A stretch of DNA of 64,000 nucleotides from Mortierella hygrophila (GCA_015680625.1 JAAAXW010000154.1:33085-97084); one strand, 5' to 3'; shown: positions 1 through 11,194, counted from the first letter of the stretch. The notes: a model not told the origin generated them from the letters alone. A program made the numbers and translations.

Positions 1-3000
1 TGTACGACGAGCGTATCCCCAACTGCAAGGACAAGTACCTGGGTCAGTCCTTGTGCTCCATTATGCCTGTCCTCACGGTCATCGTCATGTTCTTCACGGA
101 CCTGGTTCTCTTCTTCCTGGACACCTATCTGTGGTACGTCATCTGGAACACCGTATTCTCCGTCTTCCAGTCCTTCAAGCTCGGTATTTCGATCTGGACC
201 CCTTGGCGCAACATATTTTCTCGTTTGCCTAAGCGCATCTATGCCAAGTTGCTCGCGACTGCCGACATGGATATCAAGTACAAGCCCAAGGTCCTCTGCT
301 CCCAGGTCTGGAACGCCATTGTTATTTCGATGTACCGCGAGCATCTCCTGTCGATCGAGCACGTCCAGCGATTGCTCTACCAGCAGGTCCCTTCTGAGAA
401 CGAGAGCAAGCGCACCCTCAAGGCTCCCACTTTCTTTGTCGCACAGGAGGATGCCTCTCTCCAGGCAGAGTTCTACCCTCAGCACTCCGAGGCCGAGCGT
501 CGTATCACCTTCTTTGCCCAGTCTCTGTCGACTCCCATCCCTGAGCCCCTTCCCGTCGACCAGATGCCGACCTTCACCGTTTTGGTCCCTCACTACTCCG
601 AGAAGACTCTGCTCTCGCTCCGCGAGATTATTAGGGAGGAGGACCAAAACACCCGCGTCACCCTCTTGGAGTACCTCAAGCAGCTTCACCCAGTCGAGTG
701 GGACAACTTTGTCAGGGACACCAAGATTCTAGCTGAAGAGTCGACTATGTTTGGAAGCAGCGCGACGAGCGGTCTTGGTCTGGCTGGCGAGGCAGAGAGG
801 GACAGCATGAAGGAAATGGGCAAGTCTAAGAACGACGATCTGCCCTTTTACTGCATCGGATTCAAGTCAGCAGCACCCGAATACACTCTCCGCACCCGAA
901 TCTGGGCCTCACTCCGTGCTCAGACGTTGTACCGTACCGTCTCTGGGTTTATGAACTACTCCAAGGCGATCAAGCTGCTTTATCGCGTCGAGAACCCCGA
1001 GGTGGTGCAACAATTTGGTGGCAATGGTGATCGTCTTGAACGCGAACTTGAGCGTATGTCCAACCAAAAGTTTAAGTTTGTGATCTCGATGCAGCGCTAC
1101 ACCATCTTCAACAAGGAAGAGGCCGAGAATGCAGAGTTCTTGTTGCGTGCATACCCCAACCTTCAGATCGCCTACTTGGATGAGCGCCCACCCGAGGTCG
1201 AAGGCGATGAACCGGTAGTCTACTCTGTCTTGATCGATGGACAGTGCGAGCTGATGCCCGATGGCAAGCGCAAGCCCCGGTTCAGGATTCGTTTACCTGG
1301 TAACCCCATCTTAGGTGATGGAAAGTCTGACAACCAGAACCATTCGATTATTTTTACCCGCGGCGAGTATATCCAGCTAATCGACGCCAACCAGGATAAC
1401 TACTTGGAGGAGGCTCTCAAGATCCGTAACGTTCTCGGGGAGTTTGAGCAGTTCCACACCCCAGCTATCTCGCCCTATTCGCCCCAGATCGTTTCGAAGG
1501 ATGTCCCCGAGCCTGTGGCCATTGTTGGTGCTCGTGAGTACATTTTCTCGGAGAATATTGGTGTTCTTGGAGACGTCGCTGCTGGAAAGGAGCAGACCTT
1601 TGGTACCCTGACCCAACGTATGATGGCCAAGATCGGAGGCAAGCTCCACTATGGCCACCCTGACTTTCTCAATTTTATCTACATGAGCACTCGCGGAGGT
1701 AAGCAACTCCGTTACGTTACTACTGTTTTATGCTCTTTTTTCCTCATTTTTTTGTTGTCGCTTCTGTGACTAACTGAATATCACCTCCCTTTTGCAACTG
1801 TGATATAGGTGTGAGTAAAGCACAGAAGGGTCTCCATTTGAACGAGGATATCTACGCCGGTATGACGGCCTTCAACCGTGGCGGGCGCATCAAGCACTCC
1901 GAGTACTATCAGTGCGGCAAGGGCCGTGACCTCGGTTTTGGGTCGATCCTCAACTTCAACACCAAGATCGGTACGGGCATGGGAGAGCAGATGCTGTCGC
2001 GCGAGTACTACTACCTCGGAACTCAGTTGCCCCTGGACCGGTTCCTGACTTTCTACTACGCCCACCCCGGTTTCCACATCAACAACATCTTCATCATGCT
2101 GTCGGTCCAGATGTTCCTGTTCTCGATGCTCTTTATCGGGTCTATGGCGTCGTCGGTAGATGTCTGCTCGGATATCGTGGAGGATGGCTGTGTGAACCTA
2201 GTCCCCGTCTATGACTGGATCAAGCGCTGTGTCCTGTCGATCTTTATTGTCTTCTTCATTGCCTTCTTGCCTCTGTTCCTCCAAGAGTTCATGGAGCGTG
2301 GATTCGCCAGGAGCACGATCCGTCTGGGCAAGCACTTCATGTCGCTCTCCCCGCTGTTCGAGGTCTTTGTCACCCAGATCTACACCAACTCTATCTTGAC
2401 CAACCTGTCCTTCGGAGGAGCTCGCTACATCGCTACTGGCCGTGGATTCGCGACAACTCGTACTCCCTTTGTGCTACTCTACTCTCGTTTCGCCGGTCCG
2501 TCCCTCTACCTCGGCATGCGAACCCTCATCATGCTGATCTTTGCCTCGCTGACGATGTGGGTTCCACACTTGATCTACTTCTGGGTCTCAGTCTTGGCTT
2601 TAGTCATCTCGCCCTTCCTCTTCAACCCACACCAGTTCTCCTTCATTGACTTTTTGCTCGACTACCAAGAGTTCTTGCGCTGGCTGTCACGCGGTAATTC
2701 GAGGACCCATGTATCCTCCTGGATCTCTTACTGTCGCACCCTCCGCACTCGAATCACTGGCTACAAGCGCAAGCGCCTTGGTCATCCCTCTGAGAAGCTC
2801 GGTGGAGACATCCCCAGGGCCAACTTTGGGGTTATCTTTGTCTCTGAGATTGTTTTCCCTCTGCTGCAGATGGCCCTGTGCGTGATCTGTTACATGTTTG
2901 TCCGGTCCTTCCCCAGTGACGTCAACGACATAGGCGCGGCTGTCTTTACGAGTGGTCTCCTCCGCATCGGTGTCTTTGCTCTCGGACCCATCATTGTCAA

Positions 3001-3670
3001 CGCCGGAGTTCTGATCGCTCTATTTGGAGTCTCGATCTTGTTTGGCCCCCTCATGAACATGTGCTGCGTCAAGTTTGGATCCATCATTGCTGCCACTGCC
3101 CACGCCATCTCCGTGATCTCGCTGATCGCTCACTTTGAAGCTCTTTGGGCCCTCGAAGCCTGGAACATGTCACACGCTGTCCTCGGCATCATTGCCGCTA
3201 TCTCTGTCCAACGCTTCGTCTTCAAAGTCCTGATCGCCGTCTTTTTGACACGCGAGTTCAAGCACGACGAGACCAACCGCGCCTGGTGGACGGGAAAATG
3301 GCACGGCCGTGGTCTTGGATTCCATGCGATCTCGCAGCCCCTCCGCGAGTATGTCTGTAAGATTATCGAGATGTCGATGTTTGCCTGCGACTTTATCATG
3401 GGCCACACGATCTTGTTCATCCTGTTCCCGATCTGTCTGATCCCCTGGATTGACCGATGGCACTCGACCATGTTGTTCTGGTTGCGCCCCAGCAAACAGA
3501 TCCGCCCACCCATCTTTTCGGCCAAGCTGCGGTCTCATAGGACGAGAGTTGCCTGGACATATGGCACTCTGTTTGTGCTGCTGTTTGTTGTCTTCGTGAT
3601 GTTGATTGTTGCACCCTTGGTGTTTAAGAGCTACCTTCCTGATCATCTGGAGAAGCTTGTTCCTATCTAA
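1..3670 (+). CDS. FKS1: 1,3-beta-glucan synthase catalytic subunit, C-terminal part (5' end outside window)
   Basis: GT48 enzyme of the plasma membrane that polymerises UDP-glucose into wall 1,3-beta-glucan, normally with a Rho1 regulator (family knowledge). Two exons are seen, 1-1698 and 1809-3670, joined GT-AG inside a Gly codon of the conserved TTRGG-VSKAQKG-like segment. About 1,185 residues are present; fungal Fks proteins are usually near 1,800-1,900, so the N-terminal third lies upstream and the frame is already open at base 3. Conserved blocks include SIWTPWRNIFSRLPKR, YSVLIDGQCE, NQNHSIIFTRGEYIQLIDAN, GAREYIFSENIGVLGD, HLNEDIYAGM, YQCGKGRDLGFGSI and YYYLGTQLPLDRF. They are followed by many membrane helices to the C terminus. 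The segment matching echinocandin hot spot 2 reads DWIKRCVL (2213-2236). Identification is secure. Confidence 0.97.
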
Positions 3671-3713
3671 ACGACTCTTTTCCTTCTCATACCACTTCCT
3701 TCTTCCTTCTTCC

Positions 3714-3762
3714 TTCCTCCTTCCTCCTTCCTCCTTCCTCCTTCCTCCTTCCTCCTTCCTCC
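3714..3762 (+). repeat. (TTCCTCC)7 microsatellite in FKS1 3' flank
   Basis: Seven perfect copies of a 7-bp all-pyrimidine unit, flanked by degenerate TTCC repeats. It starts 43 bp after the FKS1 stop codon, so it is probably transcribed as 3' UTR. Confidence 0.9.
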
Positions 3763-3902
3763 TTTCTCTATCCTTTCTTCCTCTCCATTCTTCGTTTTCG
3801 TTCAACTCTCATGTACTATATGCTTTTCCTTATTTGACTTTCGTCCTTTCCTATTTCCATGCCCTTGATAACATTTCTAATAACCTTTTGCCATGCCAAA
3901 TG

Positions 3903-3908
3903 AATAAA
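3903..3908 (+). terminator. Candidate polyadenylation signal of FKS1
   Basis: AATAAA about 235 bases after the stop codon, in an otherwise AT-moderate 3' flank. Motif match only. Confidence 0.4.
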
Positions 3909-4182
3909 ATGACGCCCTTATTTCCTCGATCTTGTTGGCTGCGACCAAACTCTTGGGCATACAGACGTTGCCACCAACTGGATCCAATCAAACATTGGTG
4001 ATCGGACCTGAAATCTGCAAAAGGAAAAAATGCATTGGAGGGTGTGACTGTCCCAGGGGCACCCTCTCCGGAGGAAGCAAAGCTGATCAGATCACTCTCC
4101 GCTTCCAACACATCCCTTTTCTTTTTCTTTTCACATCACACACACGCAACCCGACCACCCTCACCAACAACAGAAATCAACA

Positions 4183-6011
4183 ATGGCTCAGGCATTCAAC
4201 AGACTCGGAGGAATCTTCCCCAAGGGCAGCGGGAAGGGCATCGCCGGTGGTGTTGGCGCCCTCCTGGCTCTCGGTGGAGTCGGATACGGACTCAACGCTT
4301 CTCTCTTCAACGGTAAACCATACATACAGCAAATCTCAACTTTTCTTCATTCACCGACGCCTGGAATCACACCTTGCACACCCTTTTTATGTTGCATTCG
4401 GGAAAAGCGGGAGCCTTGCATGGAGAGAACTTTTTTTGCCGACAAGCACCAGATCAGCTTGCTTACTTGCACTTTGACATAACTTACGCTCAGTAAAACT
4501 GCCTTGCTGTAGCCAGGAAGACAGAAACGCAGCGCAGCGCAGACGTAGCAGCAAAGTCGGTAAAACGAGCATGCAAGGCTTGTGAAACTAACCCTCATCT
4601 CTTTTTCTCGTTGTTCCCATTGTATTAGTTGATGGAGGTCACCGTGCAGTCAAGTACTCGCGCGTGTTCGGTGTTCAGAAGGAGGTTTACAACGAAGGAA
4701 CTCACTTTGTGATCCCCTGGTTCGAGACCCCCATCATCTACGATGTCCGTGCCAAGCCCAGAAACGTCGCCTCCTTGACCGGAACCAAGGGTAATTCACC
4801 GACTAGCTTCTATTTGAATACATCTTGTATAGCGCCTGGATAAATCAGGGTGGACCTTTCTTTGCCGTTGAGAAGAAAAGCAGCGGAGGACAGTAGGCAT
4901 GATGTTCGGGAACCAGTGGAAGTAAAAGAGTCGCAGGGAGATCGCCTTGAAGGGTCAGTGGATTTCATCCGCGGTGGGGATCAAAGAGCGAACGTCAGGA
5001 ATAACAGCAGGATGCACTTGTGCGAAAAGGTCCTAAGGAACAAAGAACAGCGGAGTTGGATTCATTTCCGAGAAAGAAGAGGCTATCATCAGCGATGATT
5101 TTCGTGATTTTCCTTGGTTTGCAGAGTTGCAGCAACTAACCGTTTCAAACCCGACATATCCCGTTTTTTTCGTCGGAATGCAACTATTTTAGATTTGCAG
5201 ATGGTCAACATCACCGTCCGTGTGCTGTCCCGCCCTCGCGTCAACGACTTGGCCGAGATCTACCGCACTTTGGGTCAGGATTATGACGAGCGCGTCTTGC
5301 CCTCGATTATTAACGAGGTTGCCAAGTCGGTCGTCGCCCAGTTCAACGCCAGTCAGCTTATCACCCAGCGTGACCGTGTCTCCCGCTTGGTTCGCGAGAA
5401 CTTGATCAAGCGTGCCGCTCGCTTCAACATGGTTCTTGACGATGTCTCGATTGTCCACATGGCCTTCTCGCCCGAGTTCACCCAAGCTGTCGAGGCTAAG
5501 CAGATTGCCCAGCAGGAGGCTCAGCGTGCCGCTTTCGTTGTCGACCGCGCCATTCAGGAGAAGCAGTCGATCATTGTCAAGGCTGAGGGAGAGGCCCGTT
5601 CCGCCGAGCTCATTGGTGACGGTACGTACCTCGATATTGCTTTTGCACCTTGTTTTTTTCATTTTGATCCGCTATGATCAGTTCCCTATATTGTTGGTTC
5701 TAATACTATTCACATTGTTTTGACTAATGATAAATAGCCATCAAGAACAAGCCTGGATTCATTGAGCTCAGGAAGATTGAGGTTGCTCGTGAGATTGCTA
5801 CCGTCATCTCTCACTCCTCCAACCGTGTCATGTTGGATGCCGACACCTTGCTTCTGAACGTGAGCGAGCAGAAGTAAGTGACGGCCATGCATTTCACTGT
5901 ATTGAACGCACTCACTCGCTGGCGGGACTGGATAATCATGCAAGGACTATACGCCGACCGTTAATTCCCTCTCGCGTATGACTTTCAATGCTTTCTAGGA
6001 AGGACAATTAA
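4183..6011 (+). CDS. PHB2: Prohibitin-2, mitochondrial inner-membrane ring subunit
   Basis: SPFH/band-7 protein that forms the ring complex with PHB1 in the mitochondrial inner membrane, acting as scaffold and protease regulator (family knowledge). Exons: 4183-4312, 4629-4790, 5193-5621 and 5738 onward, all GT-AG. The product begins MAQAFNRLGG and has a Gly/Ala-rich hydrophobic anchor near residues 20-42. Next come the SPFH core (DGGHRAVKYSR, PIIYDVRAKPR, DLQMVNITVRVLSRP, ERVLPSIINEV, NASQLITQRD) and the coiled-coil tail (VEAKQIAQQEAQRA, KAEGEARSAELIGD). The 402-nt intron 4791-5192 is unusually long here. The last junction is ambiguous. TAA at 5875-5877 ends the frame after SEQK (286 aa), but it sits inside a perfect GTAAGT donor. 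Splicing 5874-5998 out gives SEQKKDN and a stop at 6011 (289 aa). I favour the spliced form moderately; gene identity is secure. Confidence 0.95.
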
Positions 6012-6316
6012 ACAGGAAAGCAACTCAAGGATAGGACCATAGACATTTTAAACAACAGGACTCTGGGCGCACTGCTCGTAGTTTTTTCATTTATTTCGTA
6101 TTTAGAAGCATTGTAACATATCATCAAAACCAACCGTTCACCATTTTTGTTTTGACCTTCGGGGGTTTTCTTGATGGTTTGCAAAGAGTGGGGAGGAAAA
6201 ACAAAGAGCATAGTGATTATGCAGCACACGAGGCAATCATGAACTACTCCGTGGCGTGCATTGTCTCTCTTGCTTTGTCCCTATTTTTTTTCCGACATGT
6301 AAAGCCAGGAATGTAA
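6012..6316. other. PHB2 3' flank, no gene seen
   Basis: AT-rich spacer between prohibitin and the Fanzor fragment. I looked here for the missing RuvC-I/II parts of the nuclease and found no recognisable reading frame in any of the three forward frames. Confidence 0.5.
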
Positions 6317-6715
6317 GAAATCTTCAAGAAGCTAAAGACCAAGGTAAGCATTATTATGTTCTCTCTCTCCCATTTTTTTTTTTTTTTTTTTGGTGGTTAT
6401 TGGGCAACAAAAAGACATATCAAGCCAATGCTTACATCTTTTCTTGTCTTTTCGTAGTTGGTGGCCTTGGGGTACGTGATCGTGTCAGCTGACGAATACT
6501 TCACCTCCAAGTCTTGTTGTCAATGCCACACCAAGAGTGAGGACCATATCACCGTGGACCGTCGCTCCATCCAATGCACACAGTGCAACCGAGCCAGGGA
6601 CCGTGACCATAATGGGGCGCACAATATGGCTCGCGCAGCATTGCAATGGATGACGGTCTTTTCTTGGCCTCAAGAGCTGTGTCGTCCCACCCCATCACCA
6701 CAACCTCAACCTTAA
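6317..6715 (+). mobile_element. Fanzor (eukaryotic TnpB-like RNA-guided nuclease) C-terminal fragment
   Basis: Two joined pieces, 6317-6343 and 6458-6715, separated by a clean GT-AG intron that contains a long T tract. Together they encode EIFKKLKTK followed by LVALGYVIVSADEYFTSKSC and a zinc ribbon: CCQC, then CTQC. The run RDRDHNGAHNMARAAL follows, the RuvC-III signature with its catalytic Asp. This is the OrfB/TnpB C-terminal module as found in Fanzor proteins, and the pre-ribbon motif DEY.TSK is diagnostic. An in-frame TAA lies directly before the first piece, and no RuvC-I/II, REC or wedge region is recognisable upstream. It is therefore a truncated relic unless an upstream acceptor is used (GTAAG|AA at 6317 could be one). 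It ends 43 bases before the open frame of the broken MFS gene. Confidence 0.8.
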
Positions 6716-6757
6716 CAATCACGCTACTCACTAGGCGCCCCTTGCTGGGGCTGCTCA

Positions 6758-7009
6758 TTGTTGATATTAGATGTTCAATTACAACCATTGCCCGTAGGGT
6801 CGGTGTTCAATGATCCAATTGACGGACACATCTATGGCCTGAGCCATAACGCCGCCACAAACAAATCTGCACCGCTTGTCCACAATGCCCCCATAACCTT
6901 CTACATTGCCGTCGGTGAGTTCTTTTGCTTTTGTTTTTTTATTGCCTCAGCGGCTCAGCCATGGTGTTTGTTTTCTTTTTTTTTTTTTTGTTCAAACCCG
7001 GACACCCCA

Positions 7010-7041
<32 letters not shown>

Positions 7042-8069
7042 GTTGATTTTGGACGTCTGGTTTGTCAATTGAAAGCATCTTAGGGGCAGTGCACAGAAGG
7101 AACGCAAATGGGCCCAGCCCTCTAATTTTATCTTCCATCTCGACCGCGCGATCTAACCTGTCCACTTTTCTTTCCCCTCCAAACAGGATGCTTTGGTATT
7201 TTAGCGGCAGTGAATGGTCCATGGCTAGAACGAAACGGCCCTCGTCTGGCTGCGGTTCTCGGAGCGACCGTCTTCTTCCTTCGCAACATGATCGCCGCCA
7301 TCGGCATCTACGCCAAGATCATGGCCCTTCTCTCCTTCGGATACGGTGTCCTCGGCGGTGCAGGGCTGGGTCTCTGTTACATCTCGCCCGTGTCGGCGTT
7401 ACAGAAATGGTTCCCTGATCGTCGTGGTCTTGCTGCGGGTTTCGCAGTCTGTGGATTTGGTGCTGGATCGATTATCTTGGCCAAGGTTCCTCAGCCGTTG
7501 ATTGCTGAGGTTGGGTTGCCGATGACGTTTGTGGTGTTGGGGTGCTGTTACTTTGCTGCGATGTTGGTCTGTGCGATGGTTTTCCGTGTCCCACCACCTT
7601 GGAGAAGCAGGTTTGTTGGGCGTTCTTGTTGGTCATCTGGGTCCTGACGGCCTGTTATGGTGGCGGGTTCGGTTGTATCCCTGCCTTCCTGTGCGACATG
7701 TTTGGACCGTCGAACATTGGCGCCCTGCATGGCATCCTCACCGCCTGGTCACTGGCCGGTGTTGGTGGAGGACTGCTCTTCACCGGGATCTACAACCACC
7801 TCCTCGAGTCTGGCTACACCATCCGCGATGCATATGTGTATTCCGCGAACTTGAATTGGATCCTGGTTGTTGCCTGTGTTGGGTTCCTGTTCCTCTTGTT
7901 CGTGGGGACTCATACCCATGATAGGTTGTTGCCAAAGGCCAAAGGAGAGTTTACGAGGATGAGGGTGTTTGGACGGCTGGTCCGAATTGGAGCGTTTGGG
8001 TTCCAGTGGTTGACCAAGGATCAAGAGGAGGCAGAGTGGGCAGCGTTTGTTGAGAAGCGCCAACAGTAG
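6758..8069 (+). pseudogene. MFS transporter pseudogene, OFA/monocarboxylate-type
   Basis: Two blocks related to 12-helix MFS carriers of the oxalate/formate-antiporter-like group. Block 1 uses exons about 6758-6914 and 7187-7610 (GT-AG intron). It covers SVFNDPIDG, NGPWLERNGPRLAAVLGA, GLGLCYISPVSALQKWFPD and RRGLAAGFAVCGFGAG, up to FRVPPP after about TM6. Block 2, from about 7606 to the stop at 8069, is in another frame: WAFLLVIWVLTACYGGGFG, CDMFGPSNIGALHG, GVGGGLLFTGIYN, then the tail. The helices normally between them (about TM7 to TM9) are absent, and the frame changes within the short run at 7600-7625. There is no GT-AG intron to explain it. The N-terminal start and TM1 are also missing, with the Fanzor fragment in their place. 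It is therefore beheaded, internally deleted and frameshifted. The subfamily call is moderate. Confidence 0.75.
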
Positions 8070-9958
8070 GATCTTTTGCCCCGTCGTGGAGCTAATGTTT
8101 ATGACGGCTCTGGATGAGAGAAGCGTCCGTTATGAAGGATTTAGGGGTGGTACATGTCTGCCCCATGCTTTTTATCTAACATCTATTCAGTACTGTACCT
8201 CATAAAATATCCGGACAATTACAATTGAATACGTTTTGAGTGGGTGAGGAGAGTACATTACGGAAGTGAGAATGGGTACATGTTCAATGTATGACGATAT
8301 CAAACTACGCCGAGAGGAGGGATCTAAAATGGGTGTTTCGTTTGGTCGTGTGCGCGTTTTCCCTTCCTTCGAAGGATACCTTCATGCTCTACTATCGCTC
8401 TTTCTCACGCTCGCCTTCTGCATGTGTGCGTCCCTTTAGAACGTTTTAGGCAGTCATCTCTCATCTCTCTCGCCCTTCACTGTCACCCTTGCTTTTTTGT
8501 TTCTCGTTGTCATGATCTCTCTCTGCGTCTCTAATACCGCACTCCCTCTCCCTTCCTTCGTCTCGAGGCAAAACAAACAATTTTTTTTTTTTTTTTTTTG
8601 CATGGGACCTCCCTTCAACATGAACGACAAACAAGGACCACGAGCCAGGAATAGAAACAAGACTAGCATGGAAAATCTTTTTGTATGCCCCAACACACCG
8701 TGGTTGGTTCTTTTTTTACCATACTCATTGTTCGCAATAAAGAGGTGCAGACCAATGACTTCGATCGCATGGGTGCTATGCCGATCCCTTTGGCTTTGCT
8801 GAAGGAAGGGTTTTTAAAAATAAGCAAGGAGAGCAAAAGGAGAAAGGGAGAGGAATGGTCAGGGTGTGTCAGGGACAGGGGGGTGAGGTAGACTTTATTT
8901 CTATTCGTGGTGTGTGAGAATGCATGGCATTGTTTCTGCTTGTTTGTTTGACTAATGAACCTTCTGTTGGACGCACGTTTCTTATATTTTTCTTTCAGGT
9001 ACTTCCAACTATGGATTGTCCATTTGCCCCGCTCAAAACGACAAAACGACAAAAAAAAAAAAAAAAAAAGCTTTAGAAGAAAGAAGTGAAAAGGAAGGAG
9101 CGATCGATTGCGATTGTGGATGGGCGCGAGGGAGTGGCGGTGAGCTACCCATGTGCCCACTGACCTCCTTTGCCTTTTCTCCTTTGTTTCAACAATGAAC
9201 AGGGTTCAGGGTTCCCTTTTCATGGTCCTCACCCCTGTTTCTTACGGTCCGTATTCGGATGAAATCCTCTGCTTGCGGACAAACAAAAATAAAACAAAAA
9301 TGTGTGTGAGTGGCTGGTGGACAGAGGCGGGTCGTGGTAATTACGCGGAGTGGATGGGGTTGGTATTTTGCGTTAATGTTCGTGCATGGGTCAAAAATTA
9401 AATCGTTGGCTCGATGATGATGGCAGACAATGATGGTCAAACAGGAGTCGTTCCCCGACTAGTGCTTAGAGCGAAGGAGAGATGAAGACTACGTCGTCAT
9501 TTGAGTTACAACGTCAATTGTTGACGACAGAAGATGCCTTCGATCAAGACGGAGCAAAGAGAATGAGTAAGTCTAAACGCGAGTCTCTTGTTGTTTGTTG
9601 TTTGTTGACAAAGTGCAGCGAGGATGACCAAAGGAGAGAAAAATACACAATCAACAAAAGAAGTACGATACGATTTTTATTCTTGAACGGAGTGTCTAGT
9701 CAAGTGCAAGAAGCAAGTGGCCAGATGGTCACGGTGCCCCTTCTCTTTTCCTTGTGCGCATCGCCTGTCCGATGGTGCTGTCTACCTGACTACAGTACTC
9801 AATGAGACAGTGGTCAAGTGGACCGACTCCAATCGACCTCGTATAAACAATAACCGCCTCTTCTTTCTCCTCTTCTTCTTCCCTTTACTCCCATTCCTAT
9901 CATTTTTTATTATTATTCTCAGACTCCCTCCGACTCCCTTCTTCGCCTCATCTCCTCC

Positions 9959-10023
9959 TTCTCATTCATCACTTCCCTTCCCCTCCCTCCTTCTTCTCAT
10001 TCATCACTTCCCTTCCCCTCCCT
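9959..10023 (+). repeat. Tandem duplication of a 30-bp pyrimidine-rich unit
   Basis: Identical 30-bp copies at 9959-9988 and 9994-10023 (period 35), each starting TTCTCATTCATCACTTCC. Poly-C and (CT)n follow, typical of replication slippage in a pyrimidine-rich promoter tract. Confidence 0.85.
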
Positions 10024-10935
10024 TTCCTCCCCCCCCCCCTCTCTCTCTCTCTCTCCTTTCTCCATCAACAATAACCAACACTTGGCCACACCCTTCATAC
10101 CCCCCCTTCAACTTGTAAGTAACCATTCTCTCTTCCTTCTCCCTTCCACATTCAGGCACATACCCGTTCAACGCCGTTAGTCTCCCTTTTTTCAACATCA
10201 CATTAGCACTCCATCTACCATTCAGCATTGCAACACAACAACAACGATAACTACAACTACCACCATCACCATACAACCAATGATTCAATCTTGTGTTGTT
10301 TTATTGAGACGCCTACCCCTTTTGTTCCTTCCTCATTCGCCCCATCCCTCACTCCTCTCTCAAACTGGCTCACCACTGCTCTCTTTACTACCTTTCTCTT
10401 TCTTTTTTGGGTGTGTTTCGCCCGACAAAAAGGCCCTTTATCCAGCTATCGGATGAATATTGCAATATTAACAATTCGCCTTTGCTCAAAAAGCTCTCGA
10501 AAAAAGGAAAGAGGAGAAGAGTGTATGTATGCGAGAGACTGTAAGAGGAAGAGAGATATCAATGGATGATGGGCTGGCGGACCCGACGGGGATAGAAAAG
10601 AAACCACTCCCTACCTTCTGCCTCTTTTTACGCCAAAACCCCTCACCTGTTGTGGCAGGAGCCCCTCCCCAACGACGCTTTTGACCATTGTATGCCATGC
10701 ATGGGGCAATTCAGGCACACACTCACGCGAAATAGTGCTATTTACCCACGTACCAATGCTTGTATTTCCCAAACATATTTTGGCAACTCGGGCCTACTGT
10801 TCCTTGTTTGGTTGGTTTGGGTTTATCCAGAGGGGCAGATGGACGGACTTGACGCCATTTGTGCGAAACTCGGGACGACAGGATAGAGTGGTTCGGTTTC
10901 AACCACTCAAGGGGACAAAATATGTGTTGACTGGA

Positions 10936-10943
10936 TATATAAA
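10936..10943 (+). promoter_or_regulatory. Candidate TATA box for the membrane-protein gene
   Basis: TATATAAA in the context GGATATATAAACGCAAG, about 370 bases before the ATG. Nearly the same context recurs at 35593-35605 before the dehydrogenase gene, which supports a core-promoter role. Confidence 0.45.
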
Positions 10944-11154
10944 CGCAAGCAAGGCGGTAGAAAAAATACACTCGCTCAGATAAATGGCAGAGGGCTCTCA
11001 CCTCAACCAGCTCATCTTCATCTTTATAACCTCGTACACTTTGTACCGACACAGGACGAGTTTTTCTTTATCTCCTTACACGTTGGATACACAAACCAAA
11101 AGTGCAAACAAACAGGAGAAGAGGAGCACTCAAACGATGACATAACAACAGTAC

Positions 11155-11155
11155 C

Positions 11156-11193
<38 letters not shown>

Positions 11194-11194
11194 C
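11155..11194 (+). repeat. (CAA)n microsatellite in 5' leader
   Basis: About 13 CAA units, 120 bases before the ATG at 11315. CAA-rich, probably unstructured leaders recur before other genes in this window. Confidence 0.9.

Larger units (their letters stand above)
3671..4182. other. FKS1 3' flank and PHB2 promoter/5' leader
   Basis: Between the glucan synthase stop and the prohibitin start. It holds a heptamer pyrimidine repeat, an AATAAA at 3903-3908, and a CT/CA-rich leader ending just before the PHB2 ATG. No gene seen. Confidence 0.7.

Noticed and set aside
4850..5098. 82-codon forward ORF as a separate gene
   Set aside because: It lies wholly within the long PHB2 intron, whose flanking exons join in frame; composition is not protein-like.
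6758..8069. Functional MFS transporter gene
   Set aside because: It lacks a start region and first helix, loses central helices, and needs a frame change that no intron explains.
8663..9160. 165-codon reverse ORF
   Set aside because: Low complexity, built from complements of A/T runs; no conserved motif.
9482..9805. 107-codon forward ORF as a gene
   Set aside because: No recognisable domain, no splice partner, and it runs into the pyrimidine-rich leader region.
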